DNA of 64,000 bases, taken from NCBI RefSeq assembly GCF_900110655.1, contig NZ_FOEQ01000001.1, forward strand, positions 843,152 through 907,151, read 5' to 3'. Shown piece after piece: positions 1 through 8,687 of this stretch. Both the position numbers and the translations under genes were made by a program. The stretch comes from Pseudomonas soli. Its GTDB lineage: Bacteria; Pseudomonadota; Gammaproteobacteria; Pseudomonadales; Pseudomonadaceae. Every line of letters begins with the position of its first letter. Within the stretch, counting starts at the first letter, position 1. The notes under the pieces were generated by a model. The model was not told the DNA's origin and ran no database searches. It worked only from the letters and a program-made list of their open reading frames with translations.

Positions 1-661
1 TGTTGCCGGGGTTGGCCGGATCGTAGTCCTTCATCTTGTCACGGAAGACGAACTGGTCCTGGAAGTACACCAGGCTGTAGGAGCCGTTCTGCTGCGGGGT
101 GGCCTGGGTGACCAGACGGGTCACGCTGCCGCCACGGTAGCGGGTGATGTGGTTCCAGATCACCTCCACGCCATCCTTGGGAATCGGGAACGGTACGGCT
201 GTCTTGAAGTTCTCCAGGCCGTTGCCACCTCCGACCAGGGTGGTCTTGGTGGCGTTTTCCTTGATGGCGGCGAAGACATCGTCCGGCACCGTGGAGCCGC
301 GGTGGGTCTTGTACACCGGAATCTTGTAGGTATCCGGGTAACGCTTGAACATCGCCACCTGGCCAGGCGAAAGCTTGTCCTTGTACTGCTCGACGTTCTG
401 CGCGGTGATGGTGAACAGCGGTTTTTCGCTGGCATAAGGGTCGGAGAGGAAGCCCTTGGCGTCGGCACTGCCGGCGCTCTTGGACAGCGGCTCCCACGGG
501 CCGATGGAACCATCGGCGTTACCGGCCTTCTCGGCGCCCATCGGGGTGAGCGACGCGCCCAGCTTGGCGGCCTCGTCAGCGGAAACCGCAGCCATGACGC
601 TGGTTGCCAGCAGGGACATGCCCAGTACACCGGCTTGCAGCAGACGTGTGGTCATTTTCAT
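1..661 (-). CDS. DUF1329 domain protein, partial (C-terminus outside window)
   Basis: The minus-strand frame opens with ATG at 661 (AGGA nine bases upstream) and runs without a stop to base 1, so about 220 N-terminal residues are present. A signal peptide is evident (MTTRLLQAGVLGMSLLATSVMA), followed by DUF1329-type text such as GSIGPWEP, FKRYPDTYKIPVY and WNHITRYRGGSV. DUF1329 proteins are exported proteins regularly encoded next to DUF1302 outer-membrane proteins, as here: the DUF1302 gene lies 25 bp upstream on the same strand, so the two are probably co-transcribed. Biochemical function is not established. Publications on P. putida link homologues to use of fatty acids or their esters, but I am recalling this and the exact role is uncertain. 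Confidence 0.85.
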   Translation of the reverse strand, partial: MKMTTRLLQAGVLGMSLLATSVMAAVSADEAAKLGASLTPMGAEKAGNADGSIGPWEPLSKSAGSADAKGFLSDPYASEKPLFTITAQNVEQYKDKLSPGQVAMFKRYPDTYKIPVYKTHRGSTVPDDVFAAIKENATKTTLVGGGNGLENFKTAVPFPIPKDGVEVIWNHITRYRGGSVTRLVTQATPQQNGSYSLVYFQDQFVFRDKMKDYDPANPGN

Positions 662-686
662 TCTTTGTCGTCCTGGATCAATGTTC

Positions 687-2576
687 TTAGAAGTTCACGC
701 CGAAGCTGAGCGCGACGAAGTCGCGGTCATCCACGGTGGTGTACTTGCCATCGAAGAAGTTGGTGTACGACAGGCTCGCCGTGTAGGTGTTCTGGTACTC
801 GGCGTCCAGGCCCAGGCTGACGGCCTTGCGCCCTTCCTCGAAGTTGCCGCCAGGGCCAGGCGAGTAACCCGAGACGTCATGGGACCAGGCCACGCTGGGC
901 TTGAGGTTGACCCCAGCGAAGACGTCGTTGTAGTCCCAGATGGCGCGTGCGCGGTAACCCCAGGAGGTGCTGGTGGTGAAACCATCTCCCTCGCAATTGC
1001 GGGTCAGGTTGGCGGTAGAGCTGCCCAGGCCTGAACCACCGATGGTGCTGGTATTGAGCAGGCGGCAGGCATTGCCTGGCAGATCACCTGGACCATAGAC
1101 CGGGTCGCGGCCATAGCGGGCCTTGTCACGGCTCTCCAGACCACCCACATGGGTGACGCCGACTTCACCGACAAGTGTCATGCGGCTGGCACCCATGACC
1201 TGATCGAAGAAGTGAGTGAAAGTGGTCTGGAACTGGGTGATCTCCTTGCGTTTGTAACCGTGAAGGTCTTCCCCCGGCTGGCCGTTGAGTACCGAAGCAT
1301 TGCCGAACAACGGACCGCCCAGCGGTTTGACACCGGCAAACAGGATGTCCGTACTGTTCAATTGCACAGGCGCGTTAGGACGGTAGCTGATCTCGCCGCT
1401 CCAGGCGGTACCGGTGGGCAGGGTGGTGGAGAAGCTGAGGCCGTAGAGACGAATGTCCTCGGGGTATTCGACGAAGTACTGCGAGTTGCCGGCCACGACC
1501 AGGGGCGCAAGCCCCGCCAATGGGCCGGTCGCCAGCGCACGGGCGCGGGCGAAGGCAGCAGGCGAGGCGCCGGTGGCGCTGAAGATCGGTGCCCGGCTGT
1601 GGTAGTTCATGAAGTAGGCGCCGAACTCGGTGTCCAGCGGCTCGTACATGTAGCGGAACGCCAGGCCCCACTGACCACTGTCACGGGCATCCCGGTCAGC
1701 ACCGCGGCGTACCAGCACGCCTTCCTCGTTGTAGTTGACATTATTGGCCGCGAGTACGCCCCGAGCTACCGCCGGCAAGGCATTGAGAGTACGGCTGCTG
1801 TTCAACACGCGCAGGTTGTCGGTGCAGCCGTCGGCAATGATGTCGGGCTGCGAGAAGAACGTGCCGCAGTTGTCGACGACCGTCTGGTCCCATTCGATCT
1901 GGTAGAACGCTTCGGCCGACAGGTTGTCGGTGAGGCTCTGGGAGATGTAGAACATGTTGACCGGGATCAAGCCTTCCTTGATCTCGGAACCCGGACGGCG
2001 GAATGCGGACACATCGATCGGGTTGATCGAGTTGATGCCGCCACCGATGAAGGTGCTCTCCCCCCAGCTCACCACCTGCTTGCCCAGGCGCACCGAGCCC
2101 GGCAGGTCGGCGATGGAGTAGTTGTGATAGACGAAGGCGTCGAGCAGTTCGGCACCGGAGGACTTGGCGCCCTCCTTGCGGTTGGAGTCGCTGATGTCCT
2201 TGAACTCGCGGCCTTCGTCCTTGAGCTCGAAGTCGTACCAATACTTGCCGCGGACGAACACGCCCGTATCGCCGTACTTGAGCTCGAGGTCGTGGATGCC
2301 CTTGAAGATCTTCGAGAACGTCTCGCCTTTCTTGAAGTTCAGGTGGCCGTCGTCGGAGGTTTGCGACAAGCCTTTGCCGCCGTTGTTGACCCCGATGAGG
2401 TTCTTGTTCGGGTTGGCCGTCGACCAGCTGGCGCCAACGGAGAGCGACGAGTCGAACTGGCCTTCGATTTCACCGATGTTGAAGCTGACCGCGAAAGCAG
2501 GACTTGCGAGCGTGGAAGCGAGGCTGACGGCCAGGGGCAGTTTCGCCCGGCGCCAGAACGGGTTTGCAGATGTCAT
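687..2576 (-). CDS. DUF1302 family outer-membrane protein
   Basis: 629 residues. It begins with a signal peptide ending in ASPAFA before VSFNIGEIEG. The body alternates short amphipathic stretches typical of a beta-barrel and includes the family-like segment VRLGKQVVSWGESTF (about residues 160-175). The last residue is Phe (FGVNF), the usual C-terminal signature for BAM-dependent insertion in the outer membrane. It sits upstream of and probably in one operon with a DUF1329 gene. An acyl-CoA ligase on the same strand ends upstream of it, suggesting that the three serve uptake and activation of a fatty acid or lipid ester. The role of DUF1302 itself (channel, or anchor for DUF1329) is inference. 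Confidence 0.85.
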   Translation of the reverse strand: MTSANPFWRRAKLPLAVSLASTLASPAFAVSFNIGEIEGQFDSSLSVGASWSTANPNKNLIGVNNGGKGLSQTSDDGHLNFKKGETFSKIFKGIHDLELKYGDTGVFVRGKYWYDFELKDEGREFKDISDSNRKEGAKSSGAELLDAFVYHNYSIADLPGSVRLGKQVVSWGESTFIGGGINSINPIDVSAFRRPGSEIKEGLIPVNMFYISQSLTDNLSAEAFYQIEWDQTVVDNCGTFFSQPDIIADGCTDNLRVLNSSRTLNALPAVARGVLAANNVNYNEEGVLVRRGADRDARDSGQWGLAFRYMYEPLDTEFGAYFMNYHSRAPIFSATGASPAAFARARALATGPLAGLAPLVVAGNSQYFVEYPEDIRLYGLSFSTTLPTGTAWSGEISYRPNAPVQLNSTDILFAGVKPLGGPLFGNASVLNGQPGEDLHGYKRKEITQFQTTFTHFFDQVMGASRMTLVGEVGVTHVGGLESRDKARYGRDPVYGPGDLPGNACRLLNTSTIGGSGLGSSTANLTRNCEGDGFTTSTSWGYRARAIWDYNDVFAGVNLKPSVAWSHDVSGYSPGPGGNFEEGRKAVSLGLDAEYQNTYTASLSYTNFFDGKYTTVDDRDFVALSFGVNF

Positions 2577-2906
2577 CGACGCTACTCCATGTACTTTTTT
2601 GTTATGGCAGTGAGTCCTTTCAGAAACGGCTCGAGCGCCTGGTGAAGCAGGCTCCTGCCCGTGACGCCGCGCGTTGCCGTGCGGCGCCCTCCCCCATTCC
2701 TGAAAATCCCCTGACCCGACTATAGCCAGCGGTCACAGGTGCTTGATCCCTCTAAAGTGTGATTTGCGCGTCCTGCTTGCGGCCCACCCCGATCGGCCGG
2801 CCTGCGCGCTGGCAGTGCTCAAGCATGGCTCAATTCTGCTGTTTGACAAGGCGGCATACTGTCTAGCCTGCGGGGTCGCGCCGACAAAGCGCGACCCCCG
2901 CCTGGG
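2577..2906. other. Intergenic region upstream of the DUF1302-DUF1329 pair
   Basis: This 330-bp gap separates the acyl-CoA ligase stop from the DUF1302 start and should carry the DUF1302-DUF1329 promoter. The only structure I see is an inverted repeat at about 2868-2900 (GCGGGGTCGCG ... GCGCGACCCCCGC), just past the ligase stop. It could end ligase transcription but is not followed by a clear T-run. No convincing gene is seen. Confidence 0.45.
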
Positions 2907-4589
2907 TTACAGGGTGGAAAGGAATGCGCTGTTACTGGCCTGCCACTGGCTGATGTCCACGCGGATGCGCTTCTTGTCGAGCTTGCCGACGCTGGTCTTG
3001 GGAATTTCAGTAACAAGGGCGATCTGGCTGGGAATCGCCCACTTGTTGATGTGGCCCTGCTCGACGAAAGGCTTGAGGTGGTCCTTGAGCGCACGTGCAT
3101 CGATACTCTGCCCCTCGCGCACCACCAGCAACGCGAACGGGCGCTCGCCCCACTGCGGATCGGGCACCCCGACCACCGCGACCTCGCGCACCGCCGGGTG
3201 GCGGCTGACCAGGTCTTCCAGGTCGAGCGACGAGATCCATTCGCCACCGGTCTTGATCACATCCTTGATGCGGTCGCGAATATCGATGAAGCCCATGCCA
3301 TCGAGCGTGGCAACATCGCCAGTGTGCAGCCAGCCACCCTGCCAGAGTTCCTCGCCCTTCTCCGGCTCGCGGAAGTAGCCCATGGTCAGCCAGGGCGCAC
3401 GCAGCACCAGCTCGCCTTGGGTTTCGCCATCGGCGGGCAGGAAGTTGCCATTGCCATCGACGATGGCGGCTTCGACCAAGGGCACCGGCACGCCGGCCTT
3501 GATCCGGTAGCTGGTACGTTCATCCTCGCTTCCGGCCTGCAACTCGTCGTTCAGGTGCGCGGCGCTGATCAGCGGGCAGGTTTCAGACATGCCGTAGGCG
3601 GCGGTGAGCTGGATACCACGGGCCAGTGCGGCCTGGTACAGGGCGCGGTTGAGCGCGCTGCCGCCGATGATGATCTTCCAGCCACCGAAATCCTGGCCAG
3701 CTGCCGACGGGCAGTTGAGCAGCATCTGCAGGATGGTCGGCACGCAGTGGGAGAAAGTCACCTTCTCTTCACGCCACAGCCTGATCAGCATGTCCGGCTC
3801 ATAGCGCCCCGGATAGACCTGCTTGATCCCCATCATGGTCGCCGCGTAGGGGATGCCCCAGGCGTGCACATGGAACATCGGCGTGATCGGCATGTAGACA
3901 TCGTTGCTGCTCAGCAGCCTCACGCTGTCCAGACTGCCGAGGACCGAGGTTTCGGCCAAGGTATGCAGCACCAGCTGGCGATGGGTGAAGTAGACGCCCT
4001 TGGGGTTGCCCGTGGTGCCGGTGGTGTAGAAGGTGGTGGCCACCGAGTTTTCATCGAAATCGGGGAAGTCATAATGCGGGCTCGCCGCGGCCAGAAGCTG
4101 CTCGTACTCGCCTTGCAGGCCCGGCAGGTCGGCAGACTTGTCCGGCCCATCGGTCAGCAACACGGTACCTTGCACCGTGGTCAGTTGCCCGGCGATGGCC
4201 TGGTAGAGGCCGATGAAATCACTGTTGACCAGCACGAAGCGGTCTTCGGCGTGGTTCATGGTGTAGAGGATCTGCTCCGGCGACAGGCGCACGTTGATGG
4301 TGTGCACCACGGCGCCGATCATCGGGATGGCGAACATGCATTCCAGGTAGCGGTGGCTGTCCCAGTCCATCACTGCCACGGTATCGCCGGCCTTCACCCC
4401 TGCCTCGGTCAGCACGTTGGCCAGGCGGGCGATGCGCTCGCTCAGTTGCGGGTAGGTTAGGCGGATCTGGTCGCGGTAGACGATCTCGCGGGTCTTTTCG
4501 TAACGGCCGCCGGACATCAGCAGGCGCTTGATCAGCAGTGGGTACTGGTAGGCGCCCTCGGCGGGCTGGATGATGCGCGTCTGCAACAT
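2907..4589 (-). CDS. Medium-chain fatty acid--CoA ligase (AMP-forming)
   Basis: 560 residues, a full-length ANL-superfamily adenylating enzyme that activates a carboxylic acid as acyl-AMP and then acyl-CoA. Visible motifs: the phosphate-binding loop TTGTTGNPKG (about residues 189-198), YGMSET (A5, about 335), TGDVATLD (A7 aspartate), the IRDRIKDVIKTGGEWIS linker, and the C-terminal catalytic lysine in SVGKLDKKRIR. The overall text resembles the AlkK/medium-chain ligase type rather than FadD. Its gene neighbours encode DUF1302 and DUF1329 exported proteins, which fits fatty-acid or ester catabolism feeding beta-oxidation. Substrate length is inferred from homology only. Confidence 0.88.
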   Translation of the reverse strand: MLQTRIIQPAEGAYQYPLLIKRLLMSGGRYEKTREIVYRDQIRLTYPQLSERIARLANVLTEAGVKAGDTVAVMDWDSHRYLECMFAIPMIGAVVHTINVRLSPEQILYTMNHAEDRFVLVNSDFIGLYQAIAGQLTTVQGTVLLTDGPDKSADLPGLQGEYEQLLAAASPHYDFPDFDENSVATTFYTTGTTGNPKGVYFTHRQLVLHTLAETSVLGSLDSVRLLSSNDVYMPITPMFHVHAWGIPYAATMMGIKQVYPGRYEPDMLIRLWREEKVTFSHCVPTILQMLLNCPSAAGQDFGGWKIIIGGSALNRALYQAALARGIQLTAAYGMSETCPLISAAHLNDELQAGSEDERTSYRIKAGVPVPLVEAAIVDGNGNFLPADGETQGELVLRAPWLTMGYFREPEKGEELWQGGWLHTGDVATLDGMGFIDIRDRIKDVIKTGGEWISSLDLEDLVSRHPAVREVAVVGVPDPQWGERPFALLVVREGQSIDARALKDHLKPFVEQGHINKWAIPSQIALVTEIPKTSVGKLDKKRIRVDISQWQASNSAFLSTL

Positions 4590-4779
4590 GGGTATCCCTT
4601 TTCTTCAAAGCGGGCAGGACAGTTCAGGCAACAACTGTAGTTCGGTGACGCAGCGGTCAAATCAGCCGAAGGAATGATTTGTGCCGTGCGGGTATGAGCG
4701 CAGGCGCGACCGTTGACGAGCGGCGGCGCCGGGCCGGACACTGCGCCGAGCCCATCCTGCCCTGCCACCGGAGCCCCTG

Positions 4780-5745
4780 ATGTCCAGCCCACGTCGCGCC
4801 GTGTTTCTCGATCACCAGTCACTGGACCTGGGTGACCTCGACCTTTCACCCTTGCATGCCCAGTTCGACACGTTGCAACTGCATGCCACGACTCACCCGG
4901 ACCAGGTCGCCGAACGCCTGCAAGGTGCCGTGGCCGTCATCAGCAACAAAGTGATGCTCGATGCCGCCACGCTGGCCGCCAACCCGCAACTCAAGCTGAT
5001 CCTGGTGGCCGCCACCGGCACCAACAATGTCGACCTGGCCGCCGCCCGTGCTCAGGGCGTCACCGTGAGCAACTGCCAGGGCTACGGCACGCCGTCGGTG
5101 GCCCAGCACACCCTGGCCCTGCTGCTGGCCCTGGCCACGCGCCTGTGCGACTACGACCAGGCGGTGAAGGCCGGGCAATGGGCCAAGGCCAGCCAGTTCT
5201 GCCTGCTGGATTTCCCAATCGTCGAGCTGGAGGGCAAGACCCTCGGCCTGCTCGGCCATGGCGAACTGGGCGGCGCGGTGGCGCGACTGGCCGAGGCCTT
5301 CGGCATGCGCGTGCTGAGCGGGCAGATCCCCGGCCGGCCACCCCGGGCCGATCGCCTGCCACTGCACGAATTGCTGCCACAGGTCGATGCCCTGACCCTG
5401 CACTGCCCGCTCAACGAGCAGACCCGGCACATGATAGGTGCCCGCGAGCTGGCTCTGCTCAAGCCCGGCGCGCTGGTGGTCAACACCGCCCGCGGCGGGT
5501 TGATCGACGAACAGGCCCTGGCCGACGCCCTGCGCGGCGGCCACCTGGGTGGCGCAGCTACCGATGTGCTGAGCGTCGAACCGCCGGTCAACGGCAACCC
5601 GCTGCTGGCGGCGGACATCCCCCGCCTGATCATCACCCCGCACAGTGCCTGGGGCGCGGTGGAGTCGCGCCAGCGCATCGTCGGCCAGCTGGCCGAGAAC
5701 GCCCAGGCCTACTTCGCCGGGCAGCCGCGGCGCGTGGTCGGCTGA
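4780..5745 (+). CDS. hprA: D-2-hydroxyacid dehydrogenase (glycerate/hydroxypyruvate type)
   Basis: 321 residues, a D-isomer-specific NAD-dependent dehydrogenase. The Rossmann motif reads [13 protein letters not shown] (about 150-162). The catalytic Arg lies in NTARGGLID, the Glu in VLSVEPP and the His in TPHSAWG near residue 290. By family and by conserved position next to rsmC in Pseudomonas it is usually called glycerate dehydrogenase (interconverts hydroxypyruvate or glyoxylate with D-glycerate or glycolate). The exact substrate cannot be read from sequence. The 190-bp divergent gap to the acyl-CoA ligase holds both promoters. Confidence 0.87.
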   Translation: MSSPRRAVFLDHQSLDLGDLDLSPLHAQFDTLQLHATTHPDQVAERLQGAVAVISNKVMLDAATLAANPQLKLILVAATGTNNVDLAAARAQGVTVSNCQGYGTPSVAQHTLALLLALATRLCDYDQAVKAGQWAKASQFCLLDFPIVELEGKTLGLLGHGELGGAVARLAEAFGMRVLSGQIPGRPPRADRLPLHELLPQVDALTLHCPLNEQTRHMIGARELALLKPGALVVNTARGGLIDEQALADALRGGHLGGAATDVLSVEPPVNGNPLLAADIPRLIITPHSAWGAVESRQRIVGQLAENAQAYFAGQPRRVVG

Positions 5746-5789
5746 CCCGCCTCTGGTACACTGCGCCACTTTTTCAGGAGGCGTCGTCC

Positions 5790-6788
5790 ATGGACCCGCG
5801 CAGTGAAGTGTTGCTCCGCCAGGCAGAGCTGTTCCAAGGCCCGCTGCTGGTCGCCGGCGCCCAGGCCGATGGCCTGCTCGGCCAGTTGCCTGGGGCCCAC
5901 GGCTGGACCTGGCATGCCGGCGACCAGGCCGTGCTCGAGAGCCGCTTCGCCGGGCGCAGCCACTACGGTGTCGAAGTGCCCGAGGTAGCCTTCGACGCCG
6001 CCGTGCTGTTCCTGCCCAAGTCACGCGAGCTGGCGGCCTACCTGCTCAACGCCCTGGCCTCGCGCCTTACCGGTCGCACGCTGTACCTGGTGGGGGAGAA
6101 ACGCGGTGGCGTCGAGAGCGCGGCCAAGCAATTGCAGGCCTTCGGCCGGCCACGCAAGCTCGACAGCGCCCGCCACTGCCAGCTATGGCAGGTGACCGTG
6201 GACAACGCGCCCGAGGCCAAGCCTCTGGAAAGCCTGGCCGAACGCTTTGAACTGCCCCTCGAAGATGGCCCGCTGCAGGTGATCAGCCTGCCCGGCGTGT
6301 TCAGCCACGGGCGCCTGGACAAAGGCACGGCCCTGCTCCTGGAACACCTCGACGGCCTGCCGAGCGGTCATGTCCTGGACTTCGGCTGTGGTGCCGGGGT
6401 GCTCGGGGCCACGATCAAGCGTCGCTATCCGCAGAGCCAGGTCACCTTGCTCGATGTCGACGCCTTTGCGGTCGCGGCCAGTCGCCTGACTCTGGCCGCC
6501 AATGGTCTGGAAGGCGAGGTGATCAGCGGTGACGGGATCGATGCGGCCCCCACCGACCTGGACGTAATCCTGAGCAATCCGCCGTTCCATACCGGTGTAC
6601 ATACCGACTATCACGCCTCGGAAAACCTGCTGAAAAAATCCAGGGAACATCTGCGAAAAGGCGGTGAAATCCGTTTGGTAGCCAACAGTTTCCTTCGTTA
6701 CCAACCGCTCATCGAAGGTGCCCTGGGCAACTGTGAGATCCGTGCCGAAGCACAAGGTTTTCGCATCTACCGCGCAACACATGGATAA
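5790..6788 (+). CDS. rsmC: 16S rRNA (guanine(1207)-N(2))-methyltransferase
   Basis: 332 residues. The ATG at 5790 is chosen because CAGGAGG (5775-5781) precedes it; the open frame extends upstream only because it overlaps hprA in another frame. RsmC has two tandem methyltransferase-like domains. The C-terminal, active one shows the SAM-binding [12 protein letters not shown] (about 194-205) and the catalytic NPPF within [10 protein letters not shown] (about 260-269). The N-terminal half is the degenerate substrate-binding domain. The enzyme methylates G1207 of 16S rRNA in the 30S subunit. A 45-bp gap separates it from hprA, so co-transcription is plausible. Confidence 0.92.
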   Translation: MDPRSEVLLRQAELFQGPLLVAGAQADGLLGQLPGAHGWTWHAGDQAVLESRFAGRSHYGVEVPEVAFDAAVLFLPKSRELAAYLLNALASRLTGRTLYLVGEKRGGVESAAKQLQAFGRPRKLDSARHCQLWQVTVDNAPEAKPLESLAERFELPLEDGPLQVISLPGVFSHGRLDKGTALLLEHLDGLPSGHVLDFGCGAGVLGATIKRRYPQSQVTLLDVDAFAVAASRLTLAANGLEGEVISGDGIDAAPTDLDVILSNPPFHTGVHTDYHASENLLKKSREHLRKGGEIRLVANSFLRYQPLIEGALGNCEIRAEAQGFRIYRATHG

Positions 6789-6794
6789 AAACAG

Positions 6795-7010
6795 GGCTTG
6801 CCGAAAGCGATTCGCCTAGGCAGAATCCGCTCCGTCCTAGGGGAGTAGTCTCCCGCGAGCACCCAGCTCGCCCGGTACGCGTCAACACACTTGGCCCACA
6901 GGCCATGGCGCGTGCGACCCACGATCTGCGCAGACAGGTCCAGGGTTTGACAAGACCTATGACACGCACACCTTACCCGGGGCGGGGAGGTCGTACGTGT
7001 CATAGCCGTG
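6795..7010 (+). promoter_or_regulatory. yybP-ykoY manganese riboswitch in the leader of the TMEM165-family gene
   Basis: The roughly 245-nt leader contains the class hallmarks: GGGGAGTAG at 6840-6848 and GTCAACACACTTGG at 6881-6894. These match the conserved elements of the yybP-ykoY family, which binds Mn2+. Its 3' part forms a perfect 10-bp helix (6957-6966 with 6996-7005) just upstream of the ribosome site TAGGAA (7025-7030) and the ATG at 7036, so it probably acts as the expression platform. The controlled gene encodes an UPF0016/GDT1 manganese exporter, a classic partner of this riboswitch. Boundaries are approximate. Confidence 0.85.
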
Positions 7011-7035
7011 TCGACCCGCCCCCGTAGGAATCCTG

Positions 7036-7623
7036 ATGCTGGAATCATTGCTCGTCCCCACCGCGATCGTCGCGCTTGCCGAAATCGGCGACAAGACGCA
7101 ATTGCTCGCGCTCATCCTCGCGGCCCGTTTCCGCAAGCCCTGGCCGATCATTGCCGGGATTGTCGCCGCGACGCTGGCCAACCATGCCGCCGCTGGCGCG
7201 GTCGGCGCTTGGGTCAGCAGCTTCTTCACCGAGTCGGTATTGCACTGGATCCTCGCCGCGAGCTTCACCGCCACCGCGTTGTGGACCCTGGTGCCGGACA
7301 AGATGGACGATGAAGAAACCAGCAGCGCACGACGGTTCGGGCCATTCGTGACCACGCTGATCGCGTTCTTCCTCGCCGAAATCGGCGACAAGACCCAAGT
7401 GGCGACGGTGATGCTGGCCGCCCAGTATCCGCACCTGATCATGGTGATCATCGGCACCACCCTGGGCATGCTGATCGCCAACGTGCCGGTGGTGCTGGCA
7501 GGCAACTTCGCGGCGGAGAAACTGCCGCTGACGCTGATCCGTCGCCTGGCGGCGACCGCGTTCGTGGTGCTGGCCATCGTCGCGGTGTATTCGGCGATGA
7601 AGACCAGTGGCTGGATAGGCTGA
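7036..7623 (+). CDS. TMEM165/GDT1 (UPF0016) family manganese exporter
   Basis: 195 residues, an inner-membrane protein with about six hydrophobic helices in two homologous halves. Each half carries the family signature E-x-G-D-K-T: EIGDKTQ at residues 16-22 and again at about 115-121. These acidic motifs line the cation path in UPF0016 proteins, which export Mn2+ (eukaryotic relatives also move Ca2+). Control by the yybP-ykoY riboswitch directly upstream supports Mn2+ as substrate: high Mn2+ would switch on export. The gene stands alone, with a REP sequence after it. Confidence 0.9.
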   Translation: MLESLLVPTAIVALAEIGDKTQLLALILAARFRKPWPIIAGIVAATLANHAAAGAVGAWVSSFFTESVLHWILAASFTATALWTLVPDKMDDEETSSARRFGPFVTTLIAFFLAEIGDKTQVATVMLAAQYPHLIMVIIGTTLGMLIANVPVVLAGNFAAEKLPLTLIRRLAATAFVVLAIVAVYSAMKTSGWIG

Positions 7624-7674
7624 CCGTAGATGCGGGCTTGCTTTCGCTCTGAAGATGCTGGGTTTTACACCTTC

Positions 7675-7699
7675 ATCGCGGGGCAAGCCCGCTCCCACG
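7675..7699. repeat. REP sequence (single copy)
   Basis: ATCGCGGGGCAAGCCCGCTC followed by CCACG, the P. putida-type REP palindrome. It lies between the manganese exporter and the convergent M48 protease gene. A partial opposite-strand copy (GCGGGCTTGCTTTCGC) lies at about 7632-7647. Confidence 0.7.
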
Positions 7700-7719
7700 C
7701 CTTGCATATCCCCGAAGGA

Positions 7720-8535
7720 TTACTTCTTGGCCGCCTGATACAGCGGCATCACCTTCGGAATCGCCGCCTGCAACGAGGCGATACGGCTGCTCGAAGCCGG
7801 GTGGGTGCTCATGAACTCTGGCGGCGCGCCTTCGGACGCCTTGCTCATCTTGTTCCACAGGGTGATCGCGGCGTTCGGGTCATAGCCGGCACGGGCCGAC
7901 AGTTCGAGACCGATCAGGTCGGCTTCGTTCTCGTTGGCCCGGCTGTTGGGCAAGGTCATGGCGTAGTTCACCACGGTGTCGGCCATGGCCATGCTGTCCT
8001 GCCCCAGACCGAAGATCGCGCCGGCACCCTGGCGTGCCATTTCCACGCCGTAGGCCTTGGACATCGCTTCACGGCTGTGCTCGCGCAGGGCGTGGGCGAT
8101 TTCATGGCCCACCACTGCGGCGATCTCGGCGTCGGTCAGCTGCAGCTGATCGATCAGCCCGGTGTAGACGATGATCTTGCCGCCCGGGCCGCAATTGGCG
8201 TTGAGCTCGTCACTCTTGATCACGTTGACTTCCCAGTTCCACTGCGCGGCATCCGGCCGGAACTGTGGCGCCTGTGCGATCAGGCGCTTGGCGATGGCCT
8301 GCACGCGCTTGGCATCATTGCTGCTCTTGTCCAGCACGCCCTTGCTCGACGCCTCGCCGAGGGTCTGCTGGTAGGACTGGGCGTACATCTTGTTGACCTC
8401 ATCGGTCGAAAGCATGCTGAACATGTATTGCTGGCGCTGGACGCCCACGGCACCACCACTGGTGGTATTGACCGCCTGGCAGCCGCCGAGCAGGACGCCG
8501 ACCGTCAGCATGCTGACAACGAATGACTTACGCAT
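7720..8535 (-). CDS. M48 family metalloprotease, lipoprotein
   Basis: 271 residues. The N-terminus is a lipoprotein signal with lipobox LGGC (Cys19), so the mature protein is probably membrane-anchored in the periplasm. The zinc site HEIAH is at residues 144-148 and the third ligand lies in ENEAD near residue 204, as in the Ste24/HtpX/LoiP/BepA class of M48 peptidases. These proteins degrade or help assemble envelope proteins. The gene is monocistronic, convergent with the manganese exporter and divergent from the chemoreceptor. Confidence 0.87.
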   Translation of the reverse strand: MRKSFVVSMLTVGVLLGGCQAVNTTSGGAVGVQRQQYMFSMLSTDEVNKMYAQSYQQTLGEASSKGVLDKSSNDAKRVQAIAKRLIAQAPQFRPDAAQWNWEVNVIKSDELNANCGPGGKIIVYTGLIDQLQLTDAEIAAVVGHEIAHALREHSREAMSKAYGVEMARQGAGAIFGLGQDSMAMADTVVNYAMTLPNSRANENEADLIGLELSARAGYDPNAAITLWNKMSKASEGAPPEFMSTHPASSSRIASLQAAIPKVMPLYQAAKK

Positions 8536-8687
8536 GAAAACACTCCCTTTTTACGTGCCGCGTATCCTAGGCCCAGACGCCCGCCCCTGCCAGAGCCGCA
8601 GGTAAGATTTCTGACAAGGTCCTCATGCTTTGGTATTAGCCCGCCGATAACACTCGGTAACGACCTCCTTGCGCGCGGAGCTTTGCC

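Noticed and set aside
5145-5789. Upstream extension of the rsmC frame
   Set aside because: It overlaps the well-supported hprA gene; CAGGAGG before ATG 5790 fixes the start.
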